A stretch of DNA of 34,640 nucleotides from positions 1-34,640 of the forward strand of contig VYDI01000042.1 of NCBI GenBank assembly GCA_009843505.1. Reading direction: 5' to 3'. The translations under genes and the position numbers were made by a program. The DNA is from Holophagales bacterium. Lineage in GTDB: Bacteria > Acidobacteriota > Thermoanaerobaculia > Multivoradales > Multivoraceae. The notes under the pieces were generated by a model. That model made no database searches. It saw only the letters and a list, made by a program, of their open reading frames with translations, and was not told the DNA's origin. This document shows, one piece after another, positions 6,057 to 13,702 of this stretch. Numbering within the stretch: position 1 is the stretch's first letter; every line of letters begins with the position of its first letter.

Positions 6057-8465
6057 ATGCCGACTGAAACCGGAGACGGCCGCGCGCTGGTCGAGGCGCT
6101 GAGGGACCGCCTCTCCAGGCTCAGCGAGGCCAGTCTTCGCATCAACGAAAGCCCCGACCTGAAGACCGTCCTGCACGAAGTTCTGGAGACCGCCAGCGCG
6201 CTGACCGGCGCCCGCTGCGCCGGGATCACGACCTTCGACGCCACCGGCACGCTCGAGGACATCGTGACCCGTGGACTGGGGCCGAAAGACCACCAGTGGT
6301 TCGCCGGAATGCCCCAGGGGCAGGGAAAAGACCTCTTCCGCTACTTCCGGAGAGTGGATGGGCAGCCATTCCGGCAGGCGAACATGTCGGCCCATCTGCG
6401 CTCGCTCGGCTTTCCCTACGAGTCCTTCGCCGTGGAAACCCTCCTCATGACGCCGATCCGTCACCAGGGTGTTCGGCTGGGCACCTTCTACCTGGCCGAC
6501 AAGCAGACCCGGCCGGAGTTCACCGACGGGGACGAGGGGGTCCTCACGCTGCTCTCGTCCCAGGCCGGCGCCGCGATCGCCAACGCCCGAAGACACCGGG
6601 ATGAACTGCGGACCAAGGCCGATCTGGAAGCCCTGATCGACATGTCGCCCGTGGCCGTCGTCGTCTTCGACGGACGGACCGGCGAGGTCAAGTCGCGAAA
6701 CCGGGAGACGGATCGGATGGCCGGGCTGCTGCACCGGCCGGGAACGTCCCTTGACGAGCTCCTGAGCACCGTTAGCGCGCGCCGGGCCGACGGGCGGGAG
6801 ATCGCACCCGACGAGGTCGCCCAGGCTCTGAGTGACGCAAGGCCGACCCGAGCGGAAGAGATCGTCCTGCGCTCACCCGGCGGCGAGAGCCTGACCGTCC
6901 TGGTCAACGTCGCCCCCATCCACGGCGAGGACGGCGCGGTCGAGTCCGTCCTCGTCACCATGCAGGACATGACGCCGCTGGAGGACCTCGAGCGGCTGCG
7001 GGCCGAGTTCATGGGCCTGGTGAGCCACGAACTTCGCGCTCCGCTGAGCGCGATCAAGGGCAGTGCCGCCAGTGCGCTGGCCGCGTCCCCGATTCCCGAC
7101 CCGGCCGAAGTCGAGCAGTACTTCCGCATCATCGACCAGCACGCGGACCACATGCGGGGACTGATCAGCGACCTGCTGGACGTGACGCGGATCGAGACCG
7201 GCACGTTGTCGGTCGCTCCCCGGGCTGAGGACCTCGACGTCATCGTGGATCAGGCCAGGAACACCTTTCTCAGCGGCGGCGGCCGCCATCCCGTACGGAT
7301 CGACCTGCCGCCGGATCTCCCGCGCGTCATGGCGGATCGGCAGCGCCTCGTCCAAATCCTCGGCAACCTCCTCGACAACGCGGCCCGGCACTCCCCCGGA
7401 ACCTCGCCCATCAGGCTGTCCGCCGCGCCCGAGGGGACCCACGTGGCCATCTCGGTCACGGACCAGGGAACGGGGATCGCCGCGGAGCGCCTGCCGCACC
7501 TCTTCCGCAAGTTCGCGCGCAGCGGCCGAGAGGAGAGTGCCCGGCGGCTCGGCGCGGGCCTCGGCCTGGCCATCTGCAAGGGGCTCATAGAAGCTCACGG
7601 CGGCCGTATCCGGGCTGACAGCGACGGACCCGACCTCGGCGCCCGCTTCACGTTCACGATCCCGGCGATCGAGGCGGCGAACGCCACTGCCGGAGCCGGC
7701 TCCGGTCGCAAGTCTCCCCGGCGCCGGCCCGGATCCAGGAGGCGGAGTGTCCTGGTCGTGGACGACGACCCGAAGGCCCTGACCTACGCCCGCCGCACTC
7801 TCGACGGTGCCGGCTACCGTCCGGTGCTGACCGGCAACGCCGCGGAGCTACACGACCTGCTCGAGAAACAGCAGCCGGATCTGGTGCTACTCGACCTCGT
7901 GCTGCCCGGGACCGACGGCATCGAACTGATGAAGACCGTTCCAGCGCTGGCCGACCGGCCGGTCATCTTCGTGTCCGGCTACGGCCGCGACGAGACGATC
8001 GCCCGGGCGCTCCAGGCCGGAGCGGCCGATTACATCGTCAAGCCGTTCTCGCCCACCGAACTGCTGGCTCGCATCCAGGTGGCCCTGCGCTCGCGAGGCG
8101 CCCCCACCGAGCCCTACCAGGCGGGGGATCTGGTCGTCGATGACGAACACCGCCGGGTGACGATGGCCGGCCGCGACGTCCCGCTGACCGCCACCGAGTA
8201 CGACCTCCTGCGGACGCTGGCCGAGAACGCGGGACGGGTCTCCACCCACGACTACCTGCTGCGCCGGGTGTGGGGTTGGGACCACTCGGGCGATACCAGG
8301 CCGTTGCGCGCCTTCATCAAGAAACTCCGCCGCAAGCTGGGAGACGACGCGAAAGCGCCACGGTACATCTTCACGGAGCCGCGAGTCGGCTACCGGATGG
8401 CAGAGTCACGGAAAGGTCACCGTTCGGGGCGATCGGGTCACGGGAGGGTCACCCCGGCCTCCTAG
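6057..8465 (+). CDS. Hybrid histidine kinase/response regulator with C-terminal winged helix, copy 1
   Basis: An 802-residue soluble signalling protein with no membrane segment. Domain order: GAF (about 20-175), PAS-like (about 185-305), HisKA (His near 324 in VSHELRAPL), HATPase_c (N box LLDNAARHSP, G1 DQGTGI, G2 GLGLAICKG), receiver (DDD start, phospho-acceptor Asp near 613 in LLDLVLPGTDG, Lys near 662 in IVKPFSP) and an OmpR/PhoB-type winged helix to the end (LTATEYDLL, KKLRRKLGDD, RVGYRM). A complete phosphorelay and a DNA-binding output in one chain is unusual. ATG at 6057 is chosen because it puts the phospho-His at the same position as in copy 2; the frame stays open to 5973. It is divergent from recombinase 1. 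Its TAG stop is followed in the same frame by recombinase 2. The GAF ligand is unknown. Confidence 0.92.
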   Translation: MPTETGDGRALVEALRDRLSRLSEASLRINESPDLKTVLHEVLETASALTGARCAGITTFDATGTLEDIVTRGLGPKDHQWFAGMPQGQGKDLFRYFRRVDGQPFRQANMSAHLRSLGFPYESFAVETLLMTPIRHQGVRLGTFYLADKQTRPEFTDGDEGVLTLLSSQAGAAIANARRHRDELRTKADLEALIDMSPVAVVVFDGRTGEVKSRNRETDRMAGLLHRPGTSLDELLSTVSARRADGREIAPDEVAQALSDARPTRAEEIVLRSPGGESLTVLVNVAPIHGEDGAVESVLVTMQDMTPLEDLERLRAEFMGLVSHELRAPLSAIKGSAASALAASPIPDPAEVEQYFRIIDQHADHMRGLISDLLDVTRIETGTLSVAPRAEDLDVIVDQARNTFLSGGGRHPVRIDLPPDLPRVMADRQRLVQILGNLLDNAARHSPGTSPIRLSAAPEGTHVAISVTDQGTGIAAERLPHLFRKFARSGREESARRLGAGLGLAICKGLIEAHGGRIRADSDGPDLGARFTFTIPAIEAANATAGAGSGRKSPRRRPGSRRRSVLVVDDDPKALTYARRTLDGAGYRPVLTGNAAELHDLLEKQQPDLVLLDLVLPGTDGIELMKTVPALADRPVIFVSGYGRDETIARALQAGAADYIVKPFSPTELLARIQVALRSRGAPTEPYQAGDLVVDDEHRRVTMAGRDVPLTATEYDLLRTLAENAGRVSTHDYLLRRVWGWDHSGDTRPLRAFIKKLRRKLGDDAKAPRYIFTEPRVGYRMAESRKGHRSGRSGHGRVTPAS

Positions 8466-8494
8466 CCTGACGGGGTTCTGCGGTTCGCGACCAC

Positions 8495-8499
8495 AAGGA
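8495..8499 (+). promoter_or_regulatory. Ribosome binding site pointing to an ACG start
   Basis: AAGGA lies eight bases upstream of ACG at 8508, in the frame of recombinase 2 and just before its conserved N-terminal domain. No ATG, GTG or TTG exists in this frame between the kinase stop (8463-8465) and 8622. Confidence 0.45.
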
Positions 8500-8507
8500 A
8501 AGAAACC

Positions 8508-9482
8508 ACGGAGTCCGCCGGCGAGGTCCTGCGCACCTCTCTGGCCCGGAACACCCTGCTCGCGTACCGGGCGGGCTGGCAGCGTTTCGCCACGTACTGC
8601 GAGGCCAGAGGACAGGAACCAATGAACGCGGAACCGGCGGACGTTGCGGACTTCCTGGTCCGGCTCGCTTCGCGGCCGCGATCACCGAAGGCGACGACCA
8701 GGCCCGGGGAGCCCCTGGCGCCCGGCAGCATCCGGATCTGCCTGGCGGCGATCAACCGGAAGTTCAGGGAACGCGACATCGACTCGCCGGCACATCACCC
8801 GCGGGTCGCCGCCGTCCTGCAGGCACTGAGACGACGCTCGGCCGGACCGGGCCGCCAGGTAAGGGCGCTCCGCGAGCATGAGGTCGCCCGCATCCTCGAA
8901 CACTGCGACCTGCTCGCCCGGCGCGAGCCCTATCACCTGATCGCGGCGCGCGACGCGGCGCTCATCGCGGTCGGCTTCGCCGGAGCGCTCCGCCGGTCCG
9001 AGATCCGTGGCCTCCGTATCGGAGACGTCGAGTTCCTCGGCGGCCCCGAGGAAACCGACGGCATGTACGTGAACATCCGCCGATCGAAGACGGACCAGTT
9101 CGGAACGGGCCAGAGAATTGCGATTCCGGACGGCAAACTGATCCGGCCGGTTTCACGGTTGCACGCCTGGCTGACCCTGTCGGGAATCGACGAAGGCCCG
9201 GTCTTCCAGACGATGCGCCGGGGCGGACGCCTCCAGGGCAGAGCGCTCGGCCGTTCGGACGTACCGCGCCTGGTGAAGCGATACGTCGGCTCGATCGGTC
9301 TGGATCCCGCCGAGTACTCGGGACACTCGCTGAGGGCCGGGTTCGTGACCAGCGCCGCCGCCCACCACGCCCGTCTCGACAAGATCATGGAGGTCACGCG
9401 GCACAAGAGCACCGACATGGTGCTCCGCTACATCCGCCAGGCCGACGCGTTCGAGGACCACGCCGGGGCCGGCTTTCTCTAG
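8508..9482 (+). CDS. Tyrosine recombinase, copy 2, non-canonical start
   Basis: Close paralogue of the 4879-5871 recombinase. The catalytic domain is intact: Arg in GALRRSEI, Lys in RRSKTDQF, HSLRAGF, His in EVTRHKSTD, Tyr in VLRYIRQ. The first canonical start is ATG at 8622, but the conserved core-binding segment (SLARNTLLAYRAGWQRFA, matching SLAENTRAAYWKGWSRFA in copy 1) is encoded upstream of it. I therefore extend to ACG at 8508, which has AAGGA at ideal spacing. Possible explanations are a rare ACG start, a mutated ATG that leaves only a shortened protein from 8622, or readthrough of the kinase TAG in the same frame. Both the presence of the gene and its function as a recombinase are secure; the exact start is not. 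Confidence 0.85.
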   Translation, partial: TESAGEVLRTSLARNTLLAYRAGWQRFATYCEARGQEPMNAEPADVADFLVRLASRPRSPKATTRPGEPLAPGSIRICLAAINRKFRERDIDSPAHHPRVAAVLQALRRRSAGPGRQVRALREHEVARILEHCDLLARREPYHLIAARDAALIAVGFAGALRRSEIRGLRIGDVEFLGGPEETDGMYVNIRRSKTDQFGTGQRIAIPDGKLIRPVSRLHAWLTLSGIDEGPVFQTMRRGGRLQGRALGRSDVPRLVKRYVGSIGLDPAEYSGHSLRAGFVTSAAAHHARLDKIMEVTRHKSTDMVLRYIRQADAFEDHAGAGFL

Positions 9483-9585
9483 GACGAAATGGGGCCGCCC
9501 GCCCCTGTAGACGGAATGTCTGTGCACACGGCAGCGGATGAAGCCCTCCCCACAGCCGGGCGCATGGGACGGGCAGCCCCGGACT

Positions 9586-9756
9586 CTAGGGCCCCTCCGG
9601 GTCCCGCAGCGTCTCGACGATGCTGATGTCCTCCATGCAGGTCCAGACGAAGAGCGCCGAGCAGGCCACAGCGAACATGGCCAGAATGCCCGTGAACAGT
9701 GCGATCCACCGCAGGAGCCGTACGATCTGCTGCTGCTCCGGGTAGAGAAGGCTCAT
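9586..9756 (-). CDS. Small single-pass membrane protein (hypothetical)
   Basis: A possible 56-residue protein starting at ATG 9756, antisense to its neighbours, in the 373-bp gap between recombinase 2 and kinase 2. It has a polar N-terminus (SLLYPEQQQIVRLLRW), one strongly hydrophobic helix (IALFTGILAMFAVACSALFVW) and a short acidic tail. The frame could also begin at 9786. The hydrophobic profile looks like a real small protein, but there is no recognisable family and only a weak GGA upstream, so it may be spurious. The remainder of the gap (9483-9585) shows nothing. Confidence 0.4.
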   Translation of the reverse strand: MSLLYPEQQQIVRLLRWIALFTGILAMFAVACSALFVWTCMEDISIVETLRDPEGP

Positions 9757-9817
9757 GGCGTCGATCCGCGCACAGGGAGCGCACACTTACTAGACGAGAG
9801 CGACCGTGTCGTGATGT

Positions 9818-9847
9818 TTGAGCGATCAATCGGGAACAGGGCATAAT
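9818..9847 (+). promoter_or_regulatory. Probable promoter of kinase 2, giving a near-leaderless mRNA
   Basis: TTGAGC (9818-9823), an 18-base spacer and CATAAT (9842-9847). The expected transcription start is within a few bases of the ATG at 9857, and no Shine-Dalgarno is visible before that ATG, which would fit a leaderless message. Confidence 0.45.
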
Positions 9848-9856
9848 CGCGCCATC

Positions 9857-12211
9857 ATGCCGAAGGACAATCCGGACGAGCTCCGGCAACGGATCGCAGC
9901 ACTCGAGGACCGCCTCTCCGCGCTTCACGCCGCCGTGATGCGCGTCAGCGGCAGCCTGGACCTCGAGACCGTGCTTCAGGAGGTCGTCGACAGCGCCCGC
10001 GCCCTGACCGGAGCGCGCTACGGCGTGATCACCACCCAGAACGAAGCCGGCCGGATCCAGGACTTCGTCACTTCCGGCTTCACGCCCGAAGAACGCGCCG
10101 AGTTGATGGCGTGGTCCGATGGGCCTCGGCTGTTCGCTCACTTCCGGGACCTCCGGGCGCCTCTGAGGCTGGCAAACCTGCCGGCCTATGTCCGTGAACT
10201 CGGCTTCTCGTCGGATCTGATGCGCTCACAAACGCTTCAGTGCACGCCGCTGCTTCACCGCAACGTCTACGTCGGCAGCTTCTTCCTCGCGGAGAAGGAG
10301 GCCGGCCCGGAGTTCAAGGATAGCGACGAGGAGATTCTGGTCCTGTTCGCTTCCCAGGCGGCGACGGCCATGGCCAATGCAAGCGCCCACCGGGACGAAC
10401 AGCGCGCAAGGGCCGATCTGGAAGCCCTCGTGGAGACGTCGCCGGTGGGTGTCGTCGTGTTCGACGGCCAGACCGGCAAGCCCGTCTCCATCAACCGGGA
10501 GGTTCGGCGGATCGTCGAGCACCTGCGAACACCGGGAGATTCCCCGGAAGAGCTGCTGGACGACGTGATCTGCCGCCGCGGCGACGGACGCGAAGTGACT
10601 CTGGCCGAGTTCCCGCTGGCGCAGCAGTGGACCGACCCCGAGACGGTGCGCGCCGAGGAGATGACGCTGTCCGTTCCCGATGGCCGCAGCGTCACGACGC
10701 TGGTCAACGCGACGCCGACCCGCTCGAAGGAGGGTGCCATCGAGTCGATGGTCGTCACGCTCCAGGACCTGACGCCCCTCGAGGAGCTCGACCGGTTGCG
10801 CGCCGAGTTTCTGAGCATGGTAAGTCACGAGCTCCGGGCACCCCTGATCTCGATCAAGGGCTCCACGGCCACCGTGCTGGGCGCCGCGCCGGCCCCCGAT
10901 CCGGCCGAGATGCTGCAGTTCTTCCGGGTCATCGACGATCAGGCGAATCAGATGCGCAACCTGATCGCCGACCTGCTGGACCAGGGGCGTATCGCGGCGG
11001 GCACCCTCTCGGTCTCCGCCGAGCGCGCTGACGTGGCCGGCCTCATAGATCAGGCCAGGAGCACCTTCACCGCGGCCGGGAGCAGGCGCGCCTTGACCAT
11101 CGACCTGCCCGAGGACTTGCCGTCCGTTCTGGCGGATCCGGGGCGCATCGTCCAGGTGCTCAACAATCTCCTGTCGAATGCGGCGCTTCACTCTCCCGAC
11201 TCATCTCCGATTACGGTTTCCGCGTCGCTGGAGGACGACAACGTAGCCATCTCGGTTACCGACCGCGGCCACGGAGTGCCGCCGGAAGAGCTGCCTCAAC
11301 TGTTCCGCAAGCACGGGAACGCGACCGGCGAGAAGGGAGTCAGCCACGGCCTCGGCCTCGCCATCTGCAAGGGACTCGTGGAGGCGCACGGCGGCCGCAT
11401 CTGGGCGGAGAGCGGCGAAGGGGACCGTGGTACACGGTTCACGTTCACGCTTCCGGTGGCCGTCGAAGCCGGCGATGTCGCCCCGAGCGTTCTCTCGCGC
11501 CGACCTCGTTCCTCGAAGCGGAACGGAGCGACGCCCATCCTCGTTCTCGACGACGACCCGCAGACGCTGCGGCGCGTTCGGGATGCGCTTTCCGAGGCGG
11601 GCTACGCGGCGATACTGACCGGCGATCCCAACGAACTCCCCAAGCTCATCAGGACGCACAGACCTCGACTGGTCCTGCTCGATCTCGTACTGCCCGACAC
11701 GGACGGTCTCGAGTTGATGGAGACCGTCCCTGAGCTGGAAGACGTGCCGGTCATCTTCATCTCCGTCTACGACAGGGACGAAACGATCGTCCGGGCGCTG
11801 GATGCGGGAGCCGCGGACTACATAGTCAAGCCCTTCTCTCCGTCGGAGCTGACCGCGAGAGTGCGGGCGGCGCTCCGTCGACAGGCCGAGCCCAAGCCGT
11901 TTCGCGCGGGCGACCTGTCCATCAACTACGAGGAGCGTGAGGTCACGATGGACGGGCGGTCCGTGGCACTCACCGTCACCGAGTTCGAGGTGCTCCGGGT
12001 GCTGTCCAGCCACGCCGGACGCGTCGTGACGTACGAATCGCTGCTGCGCCAGGCCTGGAGCAAGCGCGCCCGGAGCACCGAGGACCCGAAGCTCGTGCGC
12101 GCCATGGTGAAGAGCCTCCGCCGCAAGCTGGGCGACGATGCCGCCAACCCGGTCTACGTGCTCAACGAGCGCGGCGTCGGGTATCGGATGCCCCGCCCCG
12201 ACCGGGACTGA
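9857..12211 (+). CDS. Hybrid histidine kinase/response regulator with C-terminal winged helix, copy 2
   Basis: A 784-residue paralogue of the 6057-8465 protein with the same order: GAF, PAS-like, HisKA (His near 324 in VSHELRAPL), HATPase_c (LLSNAALHSP, DRGHGV, GLGLAICKG), receiver (LDDDP start, Asp near 609 in LLDLVLPDTDG, Lys near 658 in IVKPFSP) and winged helix (LTVTEFEVL, KSLRRKLGDD, GVGYRM). All phosphotransfer residues are kept. The start ATG at 9857 aligns with copy 1; the frame is open to 9818, but that part overlaps the probable promoter. The GAF and PAS parts diverge more from copy 1 than the kinase core does, suggesting different input signals. It follows recombinase 2 in the same orientation and ends 14 bp before tRNA-Ser, which is on the opposite strand. 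Confidence 0.92.
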   Translation: MPKDNPDELRQRIAALEDRLSALHAAVMRVSGSLDLETVLQEVVDSARALTGARYGVITTQNEAGRIQDFVTSGFTPEERAELMAWSDGPRLFAHFRDLRAPLRLANLPAYVRELGFSSDLMRSQTLQCTPLLHRNVYVGSFFLAEKEAGPEFKDSDEEILVLFASQAATAMANASAHRDEQRARADLEALVETSPVGVVVFDGQTGKPVSINREVRRIVEHLRTPGDSPEELLDDVICRRGDGREVTLAEFPLAQQWTDPETVRAEEMTLSVPDGRSVTTLVNATPTRSKEGAIESMVVTLQDLTPLEELDRLRAEFLSMVSHELRAPLISIKGSTATVLGAAPAPDPAEMLQFFRVIDDQANQMRNLIADLLDQGRIAAGTLSVSAERADVAGLIDQARSTFTAAGSRRALTIDLPEDLPSVLADPGRIVQVLNNLLSNAALHSPDSSPITVSASLEDDNVAISVTDRGHGVPPEELPQLFRKHGNATGEKGVSHGLGLAICKGLVEAHGGRIWAESGEGDRGTRFTFTLPVAVEAGDVAPSVLSRRPRSSKRNGATPILVLDDDPQTLRRVRDALSEAGYAAILTGDPNELPKLIRTHRPRLVLLDLVLPDTDGLELMETVPELEDVPVIFISVYDRDETIVRALDAGAADYIVKPFSPSELTARVRAALRRQAEPKPFRAGDLSINYEEREVTMDGRSVALTVTEFEVLRVLSSHAGRVVTYESLLRQAWSKRARSTEDPKLVRAMVKSLRRKLGDDAANPVYVLNERGVGYRMPRPDRD

Positions 12212-12225
12212 CATGGAAGCCGAAG

Positions 12226-12316
12226 TGGCGGAGGGGGTGGGATTCGAACCCACGGTGGACTGTTAATCCACGCCGGTTTTCAAGACCGGTGCTTTCGACC
12301 ACTCAGCCACCCCTCC
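12226..12316 (-). tRNA. tRNA-Ser (anticodon UGA)
   Basis: A class II tRNA with a long variable arm. The seven-base acceptor stem GGAGGGG pairs with CCCCTCC. The anticodon loop CTTGAAA sits between CCGGT and ACCGG, giving UGA. The T loop is GGTTCGAATCC. Discriminator G and CCA are encoded. It lies 25 bp downstream of serS on the same strand. Confidence 0.95.
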
Positions 12317-12341
12317 GGACGGCCGGCGAGACCGCAAGCGC

Positions 12342-13634
12342 CTAGCCTGACACGATCTCCTCCACCCCGCCGAGATAGGGCCGGAGCGCCTCGGGAATGC
12401 GGACGGAGCCCGACGCCGTCTGGTAGTTCTCCAGCAGCGCGACCAGCGTGCGGCCGACCGCGAGGCCGGAGCCGTTCAGGGTGTGGACGTGGCGAAGCGC
12501 GCCGCCGCCCCGGGGGCGATAGCGAGTGCGCACCCGCCGCGCCTGGAACGCCTCCGCGTTGCTGCACGACGAGATCTCCCGGTACGTCGCCTGGCCCGGC
12601 AGCCAAACTTCCAGGTCGTAGGTCTTGGCCATGGCGAAGCCCATGTCGCCCGTGCTCAGGCAGACGACCCGATAAGGCAGTTCGAGACGTTGCAGCACCT
12701 TCTCGGCGTGGGCCGTCAGTTGCTCCAGCGCTTCGTGGCTGGCCTCGGGCGTCGTCAACTGAACGAGTTCCACCTTCTGGAACTGGTGCAGGCGGATGAG
12801 CCCGCGGACATCACGGCCGTACGAACCCGCCTCTGCCCGGAAGCAGGGCGTGAGCGCGGCGTACCTGAGCGGCAACTCCTCCTCCTCGAGCACTTCGTCG
12901 GCATGCAGGTTGACCAGAGGCACTTCGCCGGTCGGGATGAGATAGCGCGCGTCCGGCTGGACGTGGAAGAGGTCCTCCTCGAACTTCGGGAGCTGGCCGC
13001 TGCCGAAGAGGCAGTCCCGCTTGACGAGAAACGGCGGGAGCACTTCGGTGTAGCCGTGCTCCTCGGCGTGAAGATCGAGCATGAAGGCGGCAAGCGCCCG
13101 TTCCAGGCGCGCGCCCAGGCCCATGTAGGTCACGAACCGGGCGCCGGCCAGCTTGGCGCCGCGCTCGAAGTCGAGAATCCCGAGTTCGGGGCCGATGTCC
13201 CAGTGGTTCCTGGGCTCGAAGTCGAACCGGGGCGGTTCGCCGACGACCCGCTCGACCCGGTTGGCCGACTCGTCGGCGCCCACCGGAACCGACTCGTGGG
13301 CGATGTTCGGCACCTGGAGTTCGGCCTCCGTCAACTCACCTTCGGCCTTCTCGACCGCCTCCTCCAGCTGGTCGATGCGGACCTTGAGCCCGGTCATCTC
13401 TAGAATCAGATGCTCGGTGTCTTCCTTCTTCGCCTCGCCCTGAGCTTTCAGCCTGCCGATCTCCTGGCCTGCCAGCCGCCGGCGATGCCGGAGTTCCTCG
13501 AGTTCGGTGAGCGCCTCGCGGCGTCGGCGATCGCTGGTCGTCCACTCGTCGACCAACGCGGGGTCGACGCCGCGCGCTTCGACCGCCGCGGCAACGCGCT
13601 CGGGTTCGCTTCTGAGCAGTTCTCGGGGCAACAT
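12342..13634 (-). CDS. serS: Serine--tRNA ligase
   Basis: A 430-residue class II aminoacyl-tRNA synthetase that charges tRNA-Ser. The N-terminal antiparallel coiled coil (about residues 35-100, rich in Glu/Leu/Arg) binds the tRNA long arm. The catalytic core has motif 2 (CFRAEAGSYGRDVRG) and motif 3 (LNGSGLAVGRTLVALLENYQ); TGEVPL and HQFQKVE are also typical. Length is normal for the family. ATG at 13634 starts with MLPRELLR, matching the usual SerRS start (ML..LR); the upstream extension of the frame has no match. The gene and tRNA-Ser(UGA) are probably cotranscribed. Confidence 0.96.
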   Translation of the reverse strand: MLPRELLRSEPERVAAAVEARGVDPALVDEWTTSDRRRREALTELEELRHRRRLAGQEIGRLKAQGEAKKEDTEHLILEMTGLKVRIDQLEEAVEKAEGELTEAELQVPNIAHESVPVGADESANRVERVVGEPPRFDFEPRNHWDIGPELGILDFERGAKLAGARFVTYMGLGARLERALAAFMLDLHAEEHGYTEVLPPFLVKRDCLFGSGQLPKFEEDLFHVQPDARYLIPTGEVPLVNLHADEVLEEEELPLRYAALTPCFRAEAGSYGRDVRGLIRLHQFQKVELVQLTTPEASHEALEQLTAHAEKVLQRLELPYRVVCLSTGDMGFAMAKTYDLEVWLPGQATYREISSCSNAEAFQARRVRTRYRPRGGGALRHVHTLNGSGLAVGRTLVALLENYQTASGSVRIPEALRPYLGGVEEIVSG

Positions 13635-13702
13635 GGCGGGGGCAGTCTTCCAACGTTCGTCCTCAAGGGCAAGGATCACCAGTCGATGACCGGAACCAGC
13701 AG

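Noticed and set aside
4879..12316. Genomic island integrated at tRNA-Ser
   Set aside because: The recombinases lie near a tRNA, but I find no second copy of the tRNA 3' end on the other side of the block and no phage or conjugative cargo.
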